Source: Cellvibrionales bacterium (lineage in GTDB: Bacteria > Pseudomonadota > Gammaproteobacteria > Pseudomonadales > UBA7239). Taken from it: a stretch of 26,397 bases of DNA. The stretch's first letter is position 1; each line of letters opens with the position of its first letter. Below, one piece after another: positions 16,294-25,012 of this stretch. Made by a program: the position numbers and the translations under genes. Location: assembly GCA_016713115.1 (NCBI GenBank), contig JADJPU010000003.1, forward strand, positions 1 through 26,397, written 5' to 3'. The notes under the pieces are model-generated. The model had not been told where the DNA came from, did no database searches, and saw only the letters and a list, made by a program, of their open reading frames with translations.

Positions 16294-17094
16294 ATGAATT
16301 TTGATAACGATTCCAACACAGCCACGCAACACGATCAGCACGGGCTGTGGCCGCAAGCCAGCTCGGTGGACGACTTTCGCCACAACATCGCAGCGGTACA
16401 GGCGCGCATTACTGCCGCCTGCCAGCGCGCAGGGCGCGACCCCTCCAGCGTGCGCCTGCTGCCGGTGAGCAAGACCAAACCCGAAGCGTGTTTGCGTGCC
16501 GCCTACGCCGCCGGTTGTCGCATGTTCGGTGAAAACAAACCGCAGGAGGCGCACCACAAATGGGAAGCTATGGCAGATCTCAGCGATCTGCGCTGGTCTG
16601 TGATCGGTCATCTGCAAACCAACAAAGCCAAACTGGTGGCGCGCTGTGCCAGCGAATTTCAGGCGCTAGACAGCCTGCGCGTGGCGGCGGCCTTGGACAA
16701 ACGCTTGCAAATTGAAGGGCGCAGCTTGGACGTATTCGTGCAGATCAACACCTCCGGCGAAGCCAGCAAGTACGGCCTACACCCCGATGCCGCTGCCGCT
16801 TTTCTGCGCGAATTGTCGGCCTTCTCAGCGCTGCGTGTGCGAGGCTTGATGACGCTAGCGCTGTTCTCTGCTGAAGCGGAACGGGTGCGCGCGTGTTTTG
16901 TACGGCTGCGCGAATTGCGTGACCGATTGCGACAAGACGCGCCAGATGGCGTTGATTTAAGTGAACTGTCGATGGGCATGTCAGGCGATTACGAAATCGC
17001 TATCGAGGAGGGCGCGACCGTGGTGCGTGTGGGGCAGGCTATTTTTGGCGCGCGTCAAACAACTGATGCCGACTACTGGCCGCCGGCAACATAA
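16294..17094 (+). CDS. yggS: YggS family PLP homeostasis protein
   Basis: This is a PLP-binding, non-catalytic barrel protein involved in vitamin B6 balance. The motifs are LLPVSKTKP (Lys60 forms the PLP aldimine), FGEN, IGHLQTNK, VFVQINTSGEASKYGL and the phosphate-binding C-terminus LSMGMSGDYEIAIEEG with VRVGQAIFGAR. At 266 residues it is longer than E. coli YggS (234), because of a roughly 22-residue Asn/Gln-rich N-terminal extension; a shorter internal start is possible. It is 12 bp downstream of the P450 stop and likely in the same transcript, an unusual partner, since yggS is more often beside pilT or proC. Confidence 0.93.
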   Translation: MNFDNDSNTATQHDQHGLWPQASSVDDFRHNIAAVQARITAACQRAGRDPSSVRLLPVSKTKPEACLRAAYAAGCRMFGENKPQEAHHKWEAMADLSDLRWSVIGHLQTNKAKLVARCASEFQALDSLRVAAALDKRLQIEGRSLDVFVQINTSGEASKYGLHPDAAAAFLRELSAFSALRVRGLMTLALFSAEAERVRACFVRLRELRDRLRQDAPDGVDLSELSMGMSGDYEIAIEEGATVVRVGQAIFGARQTTDADYWPPAT

Positions 17095-17112
17095 AGGTAT
17101 TTTTGAAAGCCG

Positions 17113-17148
17113 ACAAACACATCGCGTATGTGCTTGTTATGTGCTTTT
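17113..17148. terminator. Possible terminator hairpin between convergent yggS and vapC
   Basis: ACAAACACAT (17113-17122) and ATGTGCTTGT (17128-17137) can form a 10 bp stem (one G-U pair) with a 5-base loop; a run of five T's follows at 17144-17148. The T run is not directly after the stem, so this is only a candidate. It overlaps the vapC stop. Confidence 0.4.
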
Positions 17149-17520
17149 TACCTTCGTATAAAATTTGACACGAGGCAGCCCTTTGAAATCACTATCTTGT
17201 GTCCAGATGGTTGCGTTAAATTTTTGCGCAGTTGCAAAAATAATGCTGTCGGCGAGAGGGAGTTTATGAACGACACCAAAATGTCCAGCGTCAACGGCTA
17301 GCTCGCTATCCAGCTCCACCACTCTCCCCTGTTTCATATGCGCAATGGCTGATAAAGCGTGCTCTTCGCCCGTTTGACGCATAATATTTTTGAACACTTC
17401 CGTGATGGTTATGCTGGGAACGAGCAATTTCTCTAGATTCTCAATCGCCTTGCCGAAGACCGCCGCATTTTGGTCGCCAGCAAAATAGGAAAGCCACGCT
17501 GAAGAATCAACAACATTCAT
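17137..17520 (-). CDS. vapC: PIN-domain ribonuclease toxin (VapC-like)
   Basis: This is a 127-residue PIN domain. The acidic metal-binding residues are in place: Asp5 (MNVVDSSAWL), Glu41 (SITITEVFK), Asp91 (LPLADSIIFATA) and Asp109/111 (WTQDSDF). VapC toxins cut specific tRNA or rRNA sites when released from their antitoxin. Its ATG overlaps the antitoxin stop in a 4 bp ATGA junction, the standard type II arrangement. All key residues are intact, so it is probably active. It lies in the accessory stretch between the two tRNA genes. The target RNA cannot be told from sequence. Confidence 0.9.
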   Translation of the reverse strand: MNVVDSSAWLSYFAGDQNAAVFGKAIENLEKLLVPSITITEVFKNIMRQTGEEHALSAIAHMKQGRVVELDSELAVDAGHFGVVHKLPLADSIIFATAQKFNATIWTQDSDFKGLPRVKFYTKVKST

Positions 17521-17723
17521 ACGCGGTCATTTTCTCTTTGCACGTCAGTATTTATTCCTTTTAAAAACCCTTTCATGTCTTTCATGGGCTTAAGAGGGAT
17601 AAGTTCAATCCGATTTTGGTAAAGCAAAACCTGAACTTTTTGCCCTGAAAAAATCCCCATGGATTCCCGAATATCCTTGGGAATAACAACTTGAAACTTG
17701 GGAGAAACCGTAACCGCAGTCAT
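17517..17723 (-). CDS. vapB: AbrB/MazE-type antitoxin (VapB-like)
   Basis: This is a 68-residue SpoVT-AbrB DNA-binding antitoxin. The N-terminal swapped-hairpin motif reads VTVSPKFQVVIPKDIRESMG, followed by QKVQVLLYQNRIELIPL, and the C-terminal tail (KDMKGFLKGINTDVQ) would wrap the PIN toxin. ATG at 17723 was chosen; a GTG at 17732 would add three residues. Overlap with vapC supports translational coupling. Two palindromic 8-mers just upstream are likely its operator. Confidence 0.9.
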   Translation of the reverse strand: MTAVTVSPKFQVVIPKDIRESMGIFSGQKVQVLLYQNRIELIPLKPMKDMKGFLKGINTDVQRENDRV

Positions 17724-17735
17724 GGCAAGCACCAG

Positions 17736-17775
17736 TATCGATAGAATACATGTAAAACAGTACCAATATCGATAT
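17736..17775. promoter_or_regulatory. Paired palindromes upstream of vapB (candidate autoregulatory operator)
   Basis: TATCGATA occurs at 17736-17743 and, extended to ATATCGATAT, at 17766-17775. Each copy is a perfect palindrome, and their centres are 31 bp apart, about three helical turns. The pair begins 13 bp upstream of the vapB start. Toxin-antitoxin complexes of this class bind repeated palindromes over their own promoter, so an operator is the natural reading; I see no clear -35/-10 pair. Confidence 0.5.
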
Positions 17776-17897
17776 ACCTTGTCAAATCAGATCAAAACTC
17801 CGACAAAACAAAAGGAGTGTAGGGTCAAAGGGGCGACCATATCTTTGCCAGTTTTCATGCACTGGCACGCCACTGCCAAATCCAACCCTGCTGAATG

Positions 17898-18161
17898 TTA
17901 TAGCCCTGTGACATACTCACCGAGCACCTTCAACTCGTTTGTCTGATCAGATTGCAGCACTATGTCCTTATATCCGAGCGCATTCGTTTTCGGTTTTAGA
18001 ACTATTCGAGAGTGCTCCCAGCAACCAGCACTATCAATTATTTTTTCGCTATGGGACTCCTTCACCGTGTAGTGCCCGCCCATCTCCACATCCTGAATCT
18101 CACGGTGTTGAACAAGCACAACTTTACCTTCGCGAGATCCACCGAGATCAGTCTTGAACAA
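17898..18161 (-). pseudogene. C-terminal remnant of an S24/LexA-like peptidase-domain protein
   Basis: The frame reads WCLFKTDLGGSREGKVVLVQ, then HREIQDVEMGGHYTVK, SRIVLKPKTN, YKDIVLQ and ELKVLGEYVTGL. This is the pattern I recognise (from memory) as the beta-rich S24-like domain at the C-terminus of some large helicase or restriction-associated proteins. There is no upstream room: an in-frame stop lies about 15 bases before the TTG at 18161, then a terminator and tRNA-Leu. No ATG or ribosome site fits, and the usual Ser-Met motif of the peptidase is absent, having lain further N-terminal. I therefore call it the surviving tail of a lost gene. A very short expressed protein from TTG is the alternative. 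Confidence 0.55.
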
Positions 18162-18231
18162 ACACCATGATCTGTTTTATCGCGCCTATTACAGCAGAAT
18201 TACCACGAAGCCCCTAGACCACTCAGGCACA

Positions 18232-18255
18232 AAAAAACCGCCGCAGCGGTTTTTT
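18232..18255. terminator. Bidirectional intrinsic terminator after secG-tRNA-Leu
   Basis: AAAAAACCGC (18232-18241), loop CGCA and GCGGTTTTTT (18246-18255) form a strong stem with A and T tracts on either side. On the minus strand the hairpin ends in a run of T's, 28 bp after the tRNA-Leu CCA, closing the rlmE-to-tRNA-Leu block. It would also work on the plus strand. Confidence 0.85.
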
Positions 18256-18283
18256 ATTTGCCGATTACATCGGACTATTTAAA

Positions 18284-18368
18284 TGGTACCCGAGGCCGGA
18301 CTCGAACCCCCACAGCTTTCGCCACTACCACCTCAAGGTAGCGTGTCTACCAATTCCACCACCCGGGC
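18284..18368 (-). tRNA. tRNA-Leu (anticodon GAG)
   Basis: This is an 85-nt class II tRNA with an encoded CCA. The 5' end GCCCGGGTGG pairs with the 3' CTCGGGTACCA; the anticodon arm CTACC-TTGAGGT-GGTAG places GAG at 34-36; the long variable arm and the T loop GGTTCGAGTCC are present. It sits 6 bp after the secG stop, as leuU does in E. coli, and probably matures from a secG read-through transcript. Confidence 0.97.
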
Positions 18369-18374
18369 TAAAAA

Positions 18375-18806
18375 TTATTTTCCTTTCGATGTTTCAGGCG
18401 CAGCAGGCACATCTGCTGCCGGTGTTGTCGCTTCCGGTGCGGTCGGCGCATCGCCAGCTGGCGCTGTTTTTTCTACAGCAGGTGCCGCATCACTAGCAGG
18501 CTGTTTTGCATCTTTGTTGTGTTGCTCAATGACGGCGGCGGAAGGAATGCCTTCATCGCTCAGACCGGTGCCCGCTTTGTTTTTAGCCAACATCGCTAAA
18601 CCAAAACTGGTGACGAAAAAAACTGCCACCAAAATCGCTGTGGTGTGGCTGAGGAAGTTGCCGCTGCCGGTGCTGCCAAACAGCGTTTGCGAGCCACCGC
18701 TGCCGAAAGAAGCACCGACTTCTGCGCCTTTACCCTGCTGCAGCAGGATGAGGGCGACGATGGCGATGCTCACCAAAATGTGTAGTGCAATGATCAGTGG
18801 TTCCAT
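18375..18806 (-). CDS. secG: Preprotein translocase subunit SecG
   Basis: SecG is the small subunit of the SecYEG translocon. The 143 residues contain two membrane helices (about 4-22 and 51-73) joined by the conserved loop LQQGKGAEVGASFGSGGSQT with LFGSTGSGNFL. The C-terminal 60 residues are an Ala/Pro/Glu-rich tail, longer than E. coli SecG (110). ATG at 18806 overlaps the tpiA stop by 13 bp, so the two are coupled. A tRNA-Leu follows 6 bp after the stop. Confidence 0.96.
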   Translation of the reverse strand: MEPLIIALHILVSIAIVALILLQQGKGAEVGASFGSGGSQTLFGSTGSGNFLSHTTAILVAVFFVTSFGLAMLAKNKAGTGLSDEGIPSAAVIEQHNKDAKQPASDAAPAVEKTAPAGDAPTAPEATTPAADVPAAPETSKGK

Positions 18807-19571
18807 GCTTGTTCCGCTGCGTTAATGATGGCGCAAAACTGTTCGGGGTCTAGCGCTGCGCCGCCCACCAAACCGCCATCGACATCTGGTTGGGCAAAAA
18901 GAAGGGCGGCATTATCCGCTTTCACACTGCCCCCGTAAAGCACGCGCAACTCGCCAGCATGAGTCGGTAGCCGCTCTGCCCATTGCTGTCGAATAAAGGC
19001 ATGCACAGCCTGCGCCTGCTCGGGCGTGGCGGTTTTGCCAGTGCCTATTGCCCACACCGGTTCATACGCCACCACCAATTGCTGCAGTTGCACTGGCTCC
19101 AAATGATCCAAGGTCGTGTAATTGTCGAGCCACCACCAACTTCGTTGCATCTCGCTCACGCTCGGCCAGCGTCTCTCCCACGCACAGCACCGGTGTAATG
19201 CCACAGGCTAATGCCTGACGAATTTTAGCAACCACCTGATCGTCCATTTCACCTAGCAAAGTGCGGCGCTCTGAATGCCCCACCAGCACATAATGGCAGC
19301 CGAAATCCGCCAACATGGCCGCTGCTACTTCACCGGTATACGCACCCTGCGCATGATCGCTCACATTTTGTGCGCCCCACTGAATTGCCGTGCCCTGCAA
19401 TTGTTCGCGACACGCTGCCAAGTATGGAAACGGCGCGCACACTGCCATTTGCGTGTGCACAATGTTTCTTGTGCCTTGCAACAAAGCTTGCATCAACGCG
19501 CTGTTACTGGCCTGCGTGCCGTGCATTTTCCAGTTGCCGATGACCAAGGGTTTGCGTGATGAATGCGTCAT
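18794..19571 (-). CDS. tpiA: Triosephosphate isomerase (one frameshift)
   Basis: TpiA interconverts DHAP and glyceraldehyde-3-phosphate. The start ATG at 19571 has GAGGT four bases upstream, and glmM ends 7 bp earlier. Motifs: PLVIGNWKMHG (catalytic Lys), YVLVGHSERR (His), VLCVGETLAERE, then after a break AYEPVWAIGTGKTATPEQAQ (catalytic Glu and loop 6) and LYGGSVKADNA. One surplus base lies between about 19100 and 19135, where the frame passes from VVARQL to TTLDHLEPVQ. Corrected length is 258 residues, normal. Since the gene is central to glycolysis, an assembly error is more likely than loss. tpiA between glmM and secG is the Pseudomonas-type order. Confidence 0.94.
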
Positions 19572-19578
19572 AAAAACC

Positions 19579-20922
19579 TCAAGCCAATGCTGTTTCAACC
19601 ACAACTGCCAATTCAGCAGCCAACGGTTTTACTAAGCCCATGTCTGCGCCTTCCACCATTACGCGCACTACCGGCTCCGTGCCAGACGGACGCAACAAGA
19701 CACGCCCTTGTCCACCCAAGTTTTCTTCGGCTTGTTGCACCGCTTGGTGAATGACTGGATGCTCACTGAGATCAAATTTTCTGCACGCACGCACATTAAT
19801 CATCACCTGCGGAAACTTGTGCATACCGCGTCGCGCTTCTGCCAGTTTTTTGCCGCTGTTACGCAGCGCCAACAACACTTGCAGAGCAGAAACCACACCA
19901 TCACCGGTGGTGGTGAAATGATTACAAATAATATGACCGGAAGATTCGCCGCCGAGGTTCCAACTGTTTTCTTGCATGCCTTCAATCACATAGCGATCGC
20001 CCACTTTGGTGCGCACAAAAGGAATGTCACGCTGCTGCAAGGCCAATTCAAAACCCAAGTTACTCATTTGTGTGCCGACCACACCTTTGCACATGCCGCG
20101 CTGCTGTTGATCGCAGGCGATGATAAAGAGCAATTCGTCGCCATCCACCAATTCACCCGTGTGATCAACAAACAGCACACGATCGCCGTCACCGTCAAAC
20201 GCAATACCGAGATCGGCTTTGTGCTCCAACACCGCGCGCTGCAATTCACTCGGATGGGTAGAACCGCAGTTCTGATTGATATTCAAACCATCCGGCTTGC
20301 TCGCCAATTCAATCACCTCTGCGCCCTGCTCGCGCAATACATTCGGCGCGATGTGATAAGTAGCGCCATTAGCACAATCCACCACAATACGCATGCCGCG
20401 CAAATGAAAATTAAATGGCGTGGTGCTTTTGCAAAATTCAATGTAACGCCCCGCCGCATCAACAATGCGTTTGGCCTTACCCAGTAATGTAGGATCTTCT
20501 ATCTGCATCGGCTCTTTTAACTGCGCTTCAATTTCCAACTCCACTTCATCGGGCAATTTTCTGCCGTCCGCACAAAAAAACTTGATGCCATTGTCTTCAT
20601 GCGGATTGTGCGAGGCGCTGATCACAATGCCTGCTTGTGCGTTAAAGGTGCGCGTGAGATAGGCAATCGCCGGTGTAGGCATAGGCCCCAACAAACCCAC
20701 ATTCACACCGGCACTGATTAAACCCGCCTCTAAAGCCGATTCAAACATGTAGCCAGAAATGCGCGTGTCTTTGCCTATCAAAATCAATTTATTTTCATCG
20801 CTGGCGTGACGCGCAAAAACTTTCCCTGCCGCCCAACCCAAACGCAAAATAAAATCCGGCGTGATGGGATATTCTCCTACACGACCACGAATGCCATCGG
20901 TGCCAAAAAATTCTCTACTCAC
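19579..20922 (-). CDS. glmM: Phosphoglucosamine mutase
   Basis: GlmM converts glucosamine-6-phosphate to glucosamine-1-phosphate for UDP-GlcNAc and cell-wall synthesis. It is a full-length 447-residue protein in one frame. Motifs: FFGTDGIRGRVG at the N-terminus, the phosphoserine loop ISASHNPHEDNG (Ser104 equals E. coli Ser102), the metal loop DGDGDR, the sugar loop GGESSGH and the phosphate-binding LRPSGTEPVVRVM at the C-terminus. The start is GTG at 20920-20922 with AAAGGA eight bases upstream, placed just after folP. All catalytic parts are intact. Confidence 0.97.
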   Translation of the reverse strand: MSREFFGTDGIRGRVGEYPITPDFILRLGWAAGKVFARHASDENKLILIGKDTRISGYMFESALEAGLISAGVNVGLLGPMPTPAIAYLTRTFNAQAGIVISASHNPHEDNGIKFFCADGRKLPDEVELEIEAQLKEPMQIEDPTLLGKAKRIVDAAGRYIEFCKSTTPFNFHLRGMRIVVDCANGATYHIAPNVLREQGAEVIELASKPDGLNINQNCGSTHPSELQRAVLEHKADLGIAFDGDGDRVLFVDHTGELVDGDELLFIIACDQQQRGMCKGVVGTQMSNLGFELALQQRDIPFVRTKVGDRYVIEGMQENSWNLGGESSGHIICNHFTTTGDGVVSALQVLLALRNSGKKLAEARRGMHKFPQVMINVRACRKFDLSEHPVIHQAVQQAEENLGGQGRVLLRPSGTEPVVRVMVEGADMGLVKPLAAELAVVVETALA

Positions 20923-20926
20923 ACGA

Positions 20927-21823
20927 TTAATCCTTTTTAATTTTTTTCATTGATGGCGCACCATACGCGCACCATATCGACAGTTTCTGCCACATCGTGC
21001 ACACGAAGAATAGCGCGCCGCGATCTAAAGCCATTTGTGCCAAGGCCAGAGAAGCAGGTAAGCGTTCCTCGACAGGTTTACCCGTCAGTTTACCGGCTAT
21101 GGATTTGCGCGACAGCCCCACCAAGAGCGGATACGGCAACTGCGCCAATACATCTAAACGGCGCAGCAAATCTACATTGTGTTCTAGCGTTTTACCAAAG
21201 CCGAAGCCGGGGTCGAGCAAGATATTTTGCGGCGCAATACCAGCCTGTACACAAGTGGCTGCGCGCTGTTGCAGCCACGCAGCCACCTCCGTTACCACAT
21301 CGTCATAGTGCGGATTGTCTTGCATATTTCCCGGCTCACCCTGCATGTGCATCAAACACACAGGTAAACCCGTTTGAGCGGCAGTTTGCAGCGCGCCTTC
21401 GCGTTGCAGCGCACGCACATCATTGATCATGCCTGCGCCGAGTGCAGCCGCCTCGCGCATCACTTGCGGGTTGCTGGTATCAACAGAAATAACCACATCC
21501 AAGCGCGCAGCTATCGCTTCAACAACCGGCAACACGCGCGCCATTTCTTCCTGTGAGGAAACCGGCTGCGCATGCGGGCGCGTGGATTCACCGCCTATAT
21601 CCAACGCGCGCGCACCATCGGCCAGCATTTTTTCTGCGGCGCGCAGGCAGTGATCAATCTGTGCTTGCTTGTGCGCAAAAAACACGCCGCCATCAGAAAA
21701 AGAATCGGGCGTGATATTAAGGATGCCCATCACCACCGGGCTGGATAAATCCAACACACGGTTTGCGCAGTGCAATGGAGCGTGCTGGATCAGCGAGCGA
21801 TCAATGTTCGCCCGCTGGCCCAC
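20927..21823 (-). CDS. folP: Dihydropteroate synthase (frameshift near the 3' end)
   Basis: FolP joins pABA to the pterin pyrophosphate in folate synthesis and is the sulfonamide target. Motifs: VMGILNITPDSFSDGG, ALDIGGESTRPHA, VVISVDTSNPQV, GAGMINDVRAL, LMHMQGEPGNMQ, LLDPGFGFGKTLEHN and LVGLSRKS. Near 21015 one G is missing after DRGA; restoring it gives AILRVHDVAETVDMVRVWCA and a stop at 20937-20939, the normal C-terminus. The assembled frame instead runs to 20927. The start is unclear: GTG at 21823 (or TTG at 21826) overlaps the ftsH stop by about 23 bp, and conservation begins near residue 20. Confidence 0.94.
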   Translation of the reverse strand: MGQRANIDRSLIQHAPLHCANRVLDLSSPVVMGILNITPDSFSDGGVFFAHKQAQIDHCLRAAEKMLADGARALDIGGESTRPHAQPVSSQEEMARVLPVVEAIAARLDVVISVDTSNPQVMREAAALGAGMINDVRALQREGALQTAAQTGLPVCLMHMQGEPGNMQDNPHYDDVVTEVAAWLQQRAATCVQAGIAPQNILLDPGFGFGKTLEHNVDLLRRLDVLAQLPYPLLVGLSRKSIAGKLTGKPVEERLPASLALAQMALDRGALFFVCTMWQKLSIWCAYGAPSMKKIKKD

Positions 21824-23722
21824 CAATCGGCGTCACATTATTCGGCGGCGGCGTGTTGTTTTCAGCCGCTTCTGGCGTATTGCCACTCGGCTTATTGCCG
21901 CCGGTGTTGCTGTTGTGCCAATCGCGCGGCGCACGCACAGCACGGCGCGCCATCAAATCATCCACTTGCTCGCTGTCCAGTGTTTCATATTCCATCAGCG
22001 CATTTTTCATCGCTTCCAAAATATCAGTATTCGCTTGCAGCATTTCTGTGGCGCGCGCATAACTCGCATCCAGAATGGTTTTAATTTCGCTATCAATCAG
22101 CTCTTCTGTGTGCGCAGAAATATTTTTTTCACGAAAACCTTCGCCATCGCGCGCGTCGTAATCCAAGGCACCCAACTTTTCAGACAAACCGTAATTCACC
22201 ACCATTGCGCGCGCAATGCTGGTCGCCATCTGAATATCGCTGTACGCGCCCGTGGAAACGCCGTCTGCACCGTAAATCATTTCTTCGGCAATACGACCGC
22301 CGTACGCGGTGGCAATATCGCTCAACAATTTGCGTTTGCTGGTGCTAATGCGATCTGCTGTTGGCAAAAACCATGTGATGCCCAGCGCACGACCGCGCGG
22401 GATGATGGTCACTTTGTGTATCGGGTCATGCTCAGGCATGAGATAGCCGACGATAGCGTGACCGGCCTCGTGGTAGGCAGTCATGGTTTTTTCTTTTTCC
22501 GACATCACCATGGATTTGCGCTCGGCACCCATCATGATTTTGTCGCGCGCTTTTTCAAATTCTTCCGTGGTCACCAAACGGCGATTGCCGCGCGCGGCAA
22601 ACAGCGCCGCCTCGTTCACCAAGTTGGCGAGATCTGCACCGAAAAACCAGGCGTACCGCGTGCAATGACGGAGGCATCCACCGCTTCATCCAACGGCACT
22701 TTGCGCATATGCACTTTCAAAATTTGTTCACGGCCGCGAATATCCGGCAGCGCCACATGCACTTGGCGATCAAAACGACCGGGGCGCAACAGGGCTTTAT
22801 CCAACACATCGGGGCGGTTAGTAGCGGCGATGACAATCACACCTTCGCTGCCTTCAAAGCCGTCCATTTCGACGAGCAATTGATTCAGCGTTTGCTCGCG
22901 TTCGTCATTGCCGCCGCCATGACCGCCGCCGCGATGTCTGCCCACGGCGTCAATCTCGTCGATAAACACAATGCACGGCGCTTGCTTCTTTGCCTGCTCA
23001 AACATATCGCGCACACGCGACGCGCCCACGCCAACAAACATCTCCACAAAATCAGAGCCGGAGATAGAAAAAAACGGCACTTTGGCTTCACCGGCAATCG
23101 CTTTTGCCAATAAAGTTTTACCGGTACCTGGGGGGCCAGACATCAACACGCCGCGCGGAATTTTTCCACCCAATTTTTGAAAGCGCGAAGGGTCGCGCAA
23201 AAACTCCACCAATTCGCTGACATCTTCTTTGGCTTCGTCTACACCGGCCACATCAGCAAAAGTGGTTTTGATTTGGTCTTCCGACAACAAACGCGCTTTG
23301 CTTTTACCAAAGCTCATCGGCCCACCTTTGCCGCCCATGCCGCCCTGCATTTGGCGCATGAAAAACATGAACACACCGATAATCAACAAGACGGGCAACA
23401 CAGCAAAAAACAATTGCTGCAACAAGCCGGGTTGTTCCGGCTCACGCCCTTCTACTCTGACATTGTTGCTCAACAAATCGTCCATCAAATGTGTGTCCAA
23501 TACATTCGGGCGCACAGTTTGAAACGCAGTGCCATCCTTCATTGCACCGTTGATTTTTTGACCGTCGATCACCACCGAGGCCACGCGCTGCTGTTGTACT
23601 TTGAATAAAAGCAGAGTATTCGAGCGCGCTGGCCGGTTGTTGCGGTGCGAGATTTCGGAACGCCGACATCAGCACAAAAGAATGGCACCCCAGATCAGCA
23701 GTGTTTTAATTGTGTCGTTCAA
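21801..23722 (-). CDS. ftsH: ATP-dependent zinc metalloprotease FtsH (three indels)
   Basis: FtsH is the membrane-anchored AAA+ protease that degrades regulatory and misassembled membrane proteins. The N-terminus reads (L)NDTIKTLLIWGAIL from a TTG at 23720-23722 preceded by GAGAGG; one T is missing near 23677 and a second indel lies near 23605, after EYSAFIQ. A clean frame then carries the second membrane helix, MSGPPGTGKT (Walker A), IVFIDEIDAVG (Walker B) and ATNRPDVLDKALLRPGRFDR (second region of homology). A missing G near 22643 shifts the frame in GFSGADLANLVNEAA. The protease domain has AYHEAGHAIVG with the zinc-binding His pair. Corrected length is about 640 residues (E. coli 644). It lies between rlmE and folP as in E. 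coli. Confidence 0.96.
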
Positions 23723-23787
23723 AATCAAACCCTCTCGATACCACTTTCAATACATTTTCTTGCTCGTGACATAGCCACACAGCATTG

Positions 23788-24447
23788 TTAATTTTTAAAA
23801 CCTTGCGCTAGCAGATACACCTCACGCGATCGCGCGCGCGAGGCCTGCGGCTTGCGGGTGCTCACTTTTTTGTAGCGCCCCTTCAAGACTTTCAGCAGTT
23901 CATCAAAACCTTCGCCGTGGAATACTTTGCGAGGAAAGCGCCGTCTGGCTTCAACACTTGCGCCGCCATCTCGCTCGCCAGCTCCACCAAGCACATCGCG
24001 CGCGGCTGATCCACACCTGCCATACCGCTCATGGTTGGGGGCCATATCCGAAATCACAAGGTCCGCCTTGCGTTCACCCAGAGCGGCCAATATCTCCGCC
24101 AACACCGCCTCTTCGGTGAAATCGCCGTGGATAAAATCGACGCCGGCCAGAGTATCCATCGGCAAAATATCACTGGCGATCACGCGGCCGTGATGCCCCA
24201 CCAGCGCCACCGCCACTTGCGACCAGCCGCCAGGGGCGGAGCCAAGATCCACCACGGTCATGCCGGGGCGAATCAGGCGATCTTTCTCCTGAATTTCCAG
24301 CAACTTAAAGCTGGCGCGCGAGCGGTAGCCCTGCTTCTGCGCTTCTTTGACGTACGGATCATCAAAATGCTCCCTCAACCAGCGCCCGCTGCTGCGCGAG
24401 CGACCCACTTTTTTTGCAGGTTTATTGATCGGGGAGTCGGGAGTCAT
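23788..24447 (-). CDS. rlmE: 23S rRNA (uridine2552-2'-O)-methyltransferase RlmE (two compensating indels)
   Basis: RlmE (RrmJ/FtsJ) methylates U2552 of 23S rRNA late in 50S assembly. Motifs: GYRSRASFKLLEI (catalytic Lys48), VVDLGSAPGGWSQ (SAM, 67-77), DLVISDMAPN (Asp134), KVFHGEGFDELL (Lys) and SREVYLLAQGF (Glu). An extra C near 24031 and a missing base near 23930 put about 35 residues between them in the wrong frame; the corrected stretch reads MSGMAGVDQPRAMCLVELAS and then QVLKPDGAFLAK, as in the family. The gene therefore appears open throughout, yet its middle is wrong. Length of about 220 is normal. Divergent from yhbY. Confidence 0.95.
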   Translation of the reverse strand: MTPDSPINKPAKKVGRSRSSGRWLREHFDDPYVKEAQKQGYRSRASFKLLEIQEKDRLIRPGMTVVDLGSAPGGWSQVAVALVGHHGRVIASDILPMDTLAGVDFIHGDFTEEAVLAEILAALGERKADLVISDMAPNHERYGRCGSAARDVLGGAGERDGGASVEARRRFPRKVFHGEGFDELLKVLKGRYKKVSTRKPQASRARSREVYLLAQGFKN

Positions 24448-24536
24448 GCGTGGTTTCCGTTGCTGTGACCATCATACCAGTTGACCGCCGTAAGCGCTAC
24501 AATGCGCGCCCGCCCTCGCCTCTTCGGACAGCCGCC

Positions 24537-24849
24537 ATGAGCCTCGACAGTCACACTCGCCAACAACTGAAAGCATTGGGGCATGCGCTCAACCCGGTGG
24601 TCACTGTGGCTGGCAAAGGATTGGCCGACAGCGTACTTGATGGAAGTGCGTCGCGCTCTGCACGACCACGAACTGATCAAAGTGAAATTCGCCGTGGGCG
24701 ATCGCGTAGCAAAGCAACAAATCATTGCGGATATGTGCGCCCGCTGCGAATGCGAATTAGTGCAACAAATTGGTCACATTGCGCTGGTATACAAGAAGAA
24801 TCCACAAGCGAAATTGGGCTTGAGCAATATTCGTAACAGCGTTGAGTAA
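24537..24849 (+). CDS. yhbY: YhbY / CRS1-CRM domain RNA-binding protein (one frameshift)
   Basis: This is a small protein associated with pre-50S ribosomes. The ATG at 24537 gives MSLDSHTRQQLKALGHALNP, then VVTVAGKGLADSVL (the GxxG-type RNA-binding loop). One surplus base near 24638 breaks the frame; the continuation reads MEVRRALHDHELIKVKFAVG, then ECELVQQIGHIALVYKKNP. Corrected length is 103 residues (E. coli 97). TACAAT followed by GCGCGCC at 24498-24510 resembles the -10 boxes before atpI and mnmG. It is divergent from rlmE, as in E. coli. Confidence 0.93.
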
Positions 24850-24865
24850 AACTGTCGCTCAACGC
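24839..24865. other. Inverted repeat over the yhbY stop codon
   Basis: GCGTTGAG (24839-24846) and CTCAACGC (24858-24865) form a perfect 8 bp stem; the yhbY TAA lies in the 11-base loop. There is no T run directly after, so it is only a possible weak terminator or mRNA 3'-end structure. Confidence 0.4.
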
Positions 24866-25012
24866 ATCGGAATCGAAATTTTGAGTTCAGCGCCCTGATG
24901 ACATCAAGGTAATTGTTGCTGCCATTTTTTTTTGTCCGGATTATTCCGTGTGGCCGTACTGTTGTCGTCTCCTTCCATAATCAAGTTCCCACCTAACCGC
25001 ACATCATTTGAT

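Noticed and set aside
19100..19135. Programmed frameshift in tpiA
   Set aside because: No slippery heptamer with downstream structure, and tpiA is not known for recoding; a single-base error is simpler.
19708..20487. 259-codon plus-strand open frame opposite glmM
   Set aside because: It mirrors the codon pattern of glmM, has no ribosome site and no recognisable domain; glmM is complete on the other strand.
21669..22883. 404-codon plus-strand open frame opposite ftsH/folP
   Set aside because: Composition (His/Arg/Phe-rich) is that of an antisense shadow; ftsH and folP motifs lie on the minus strand.
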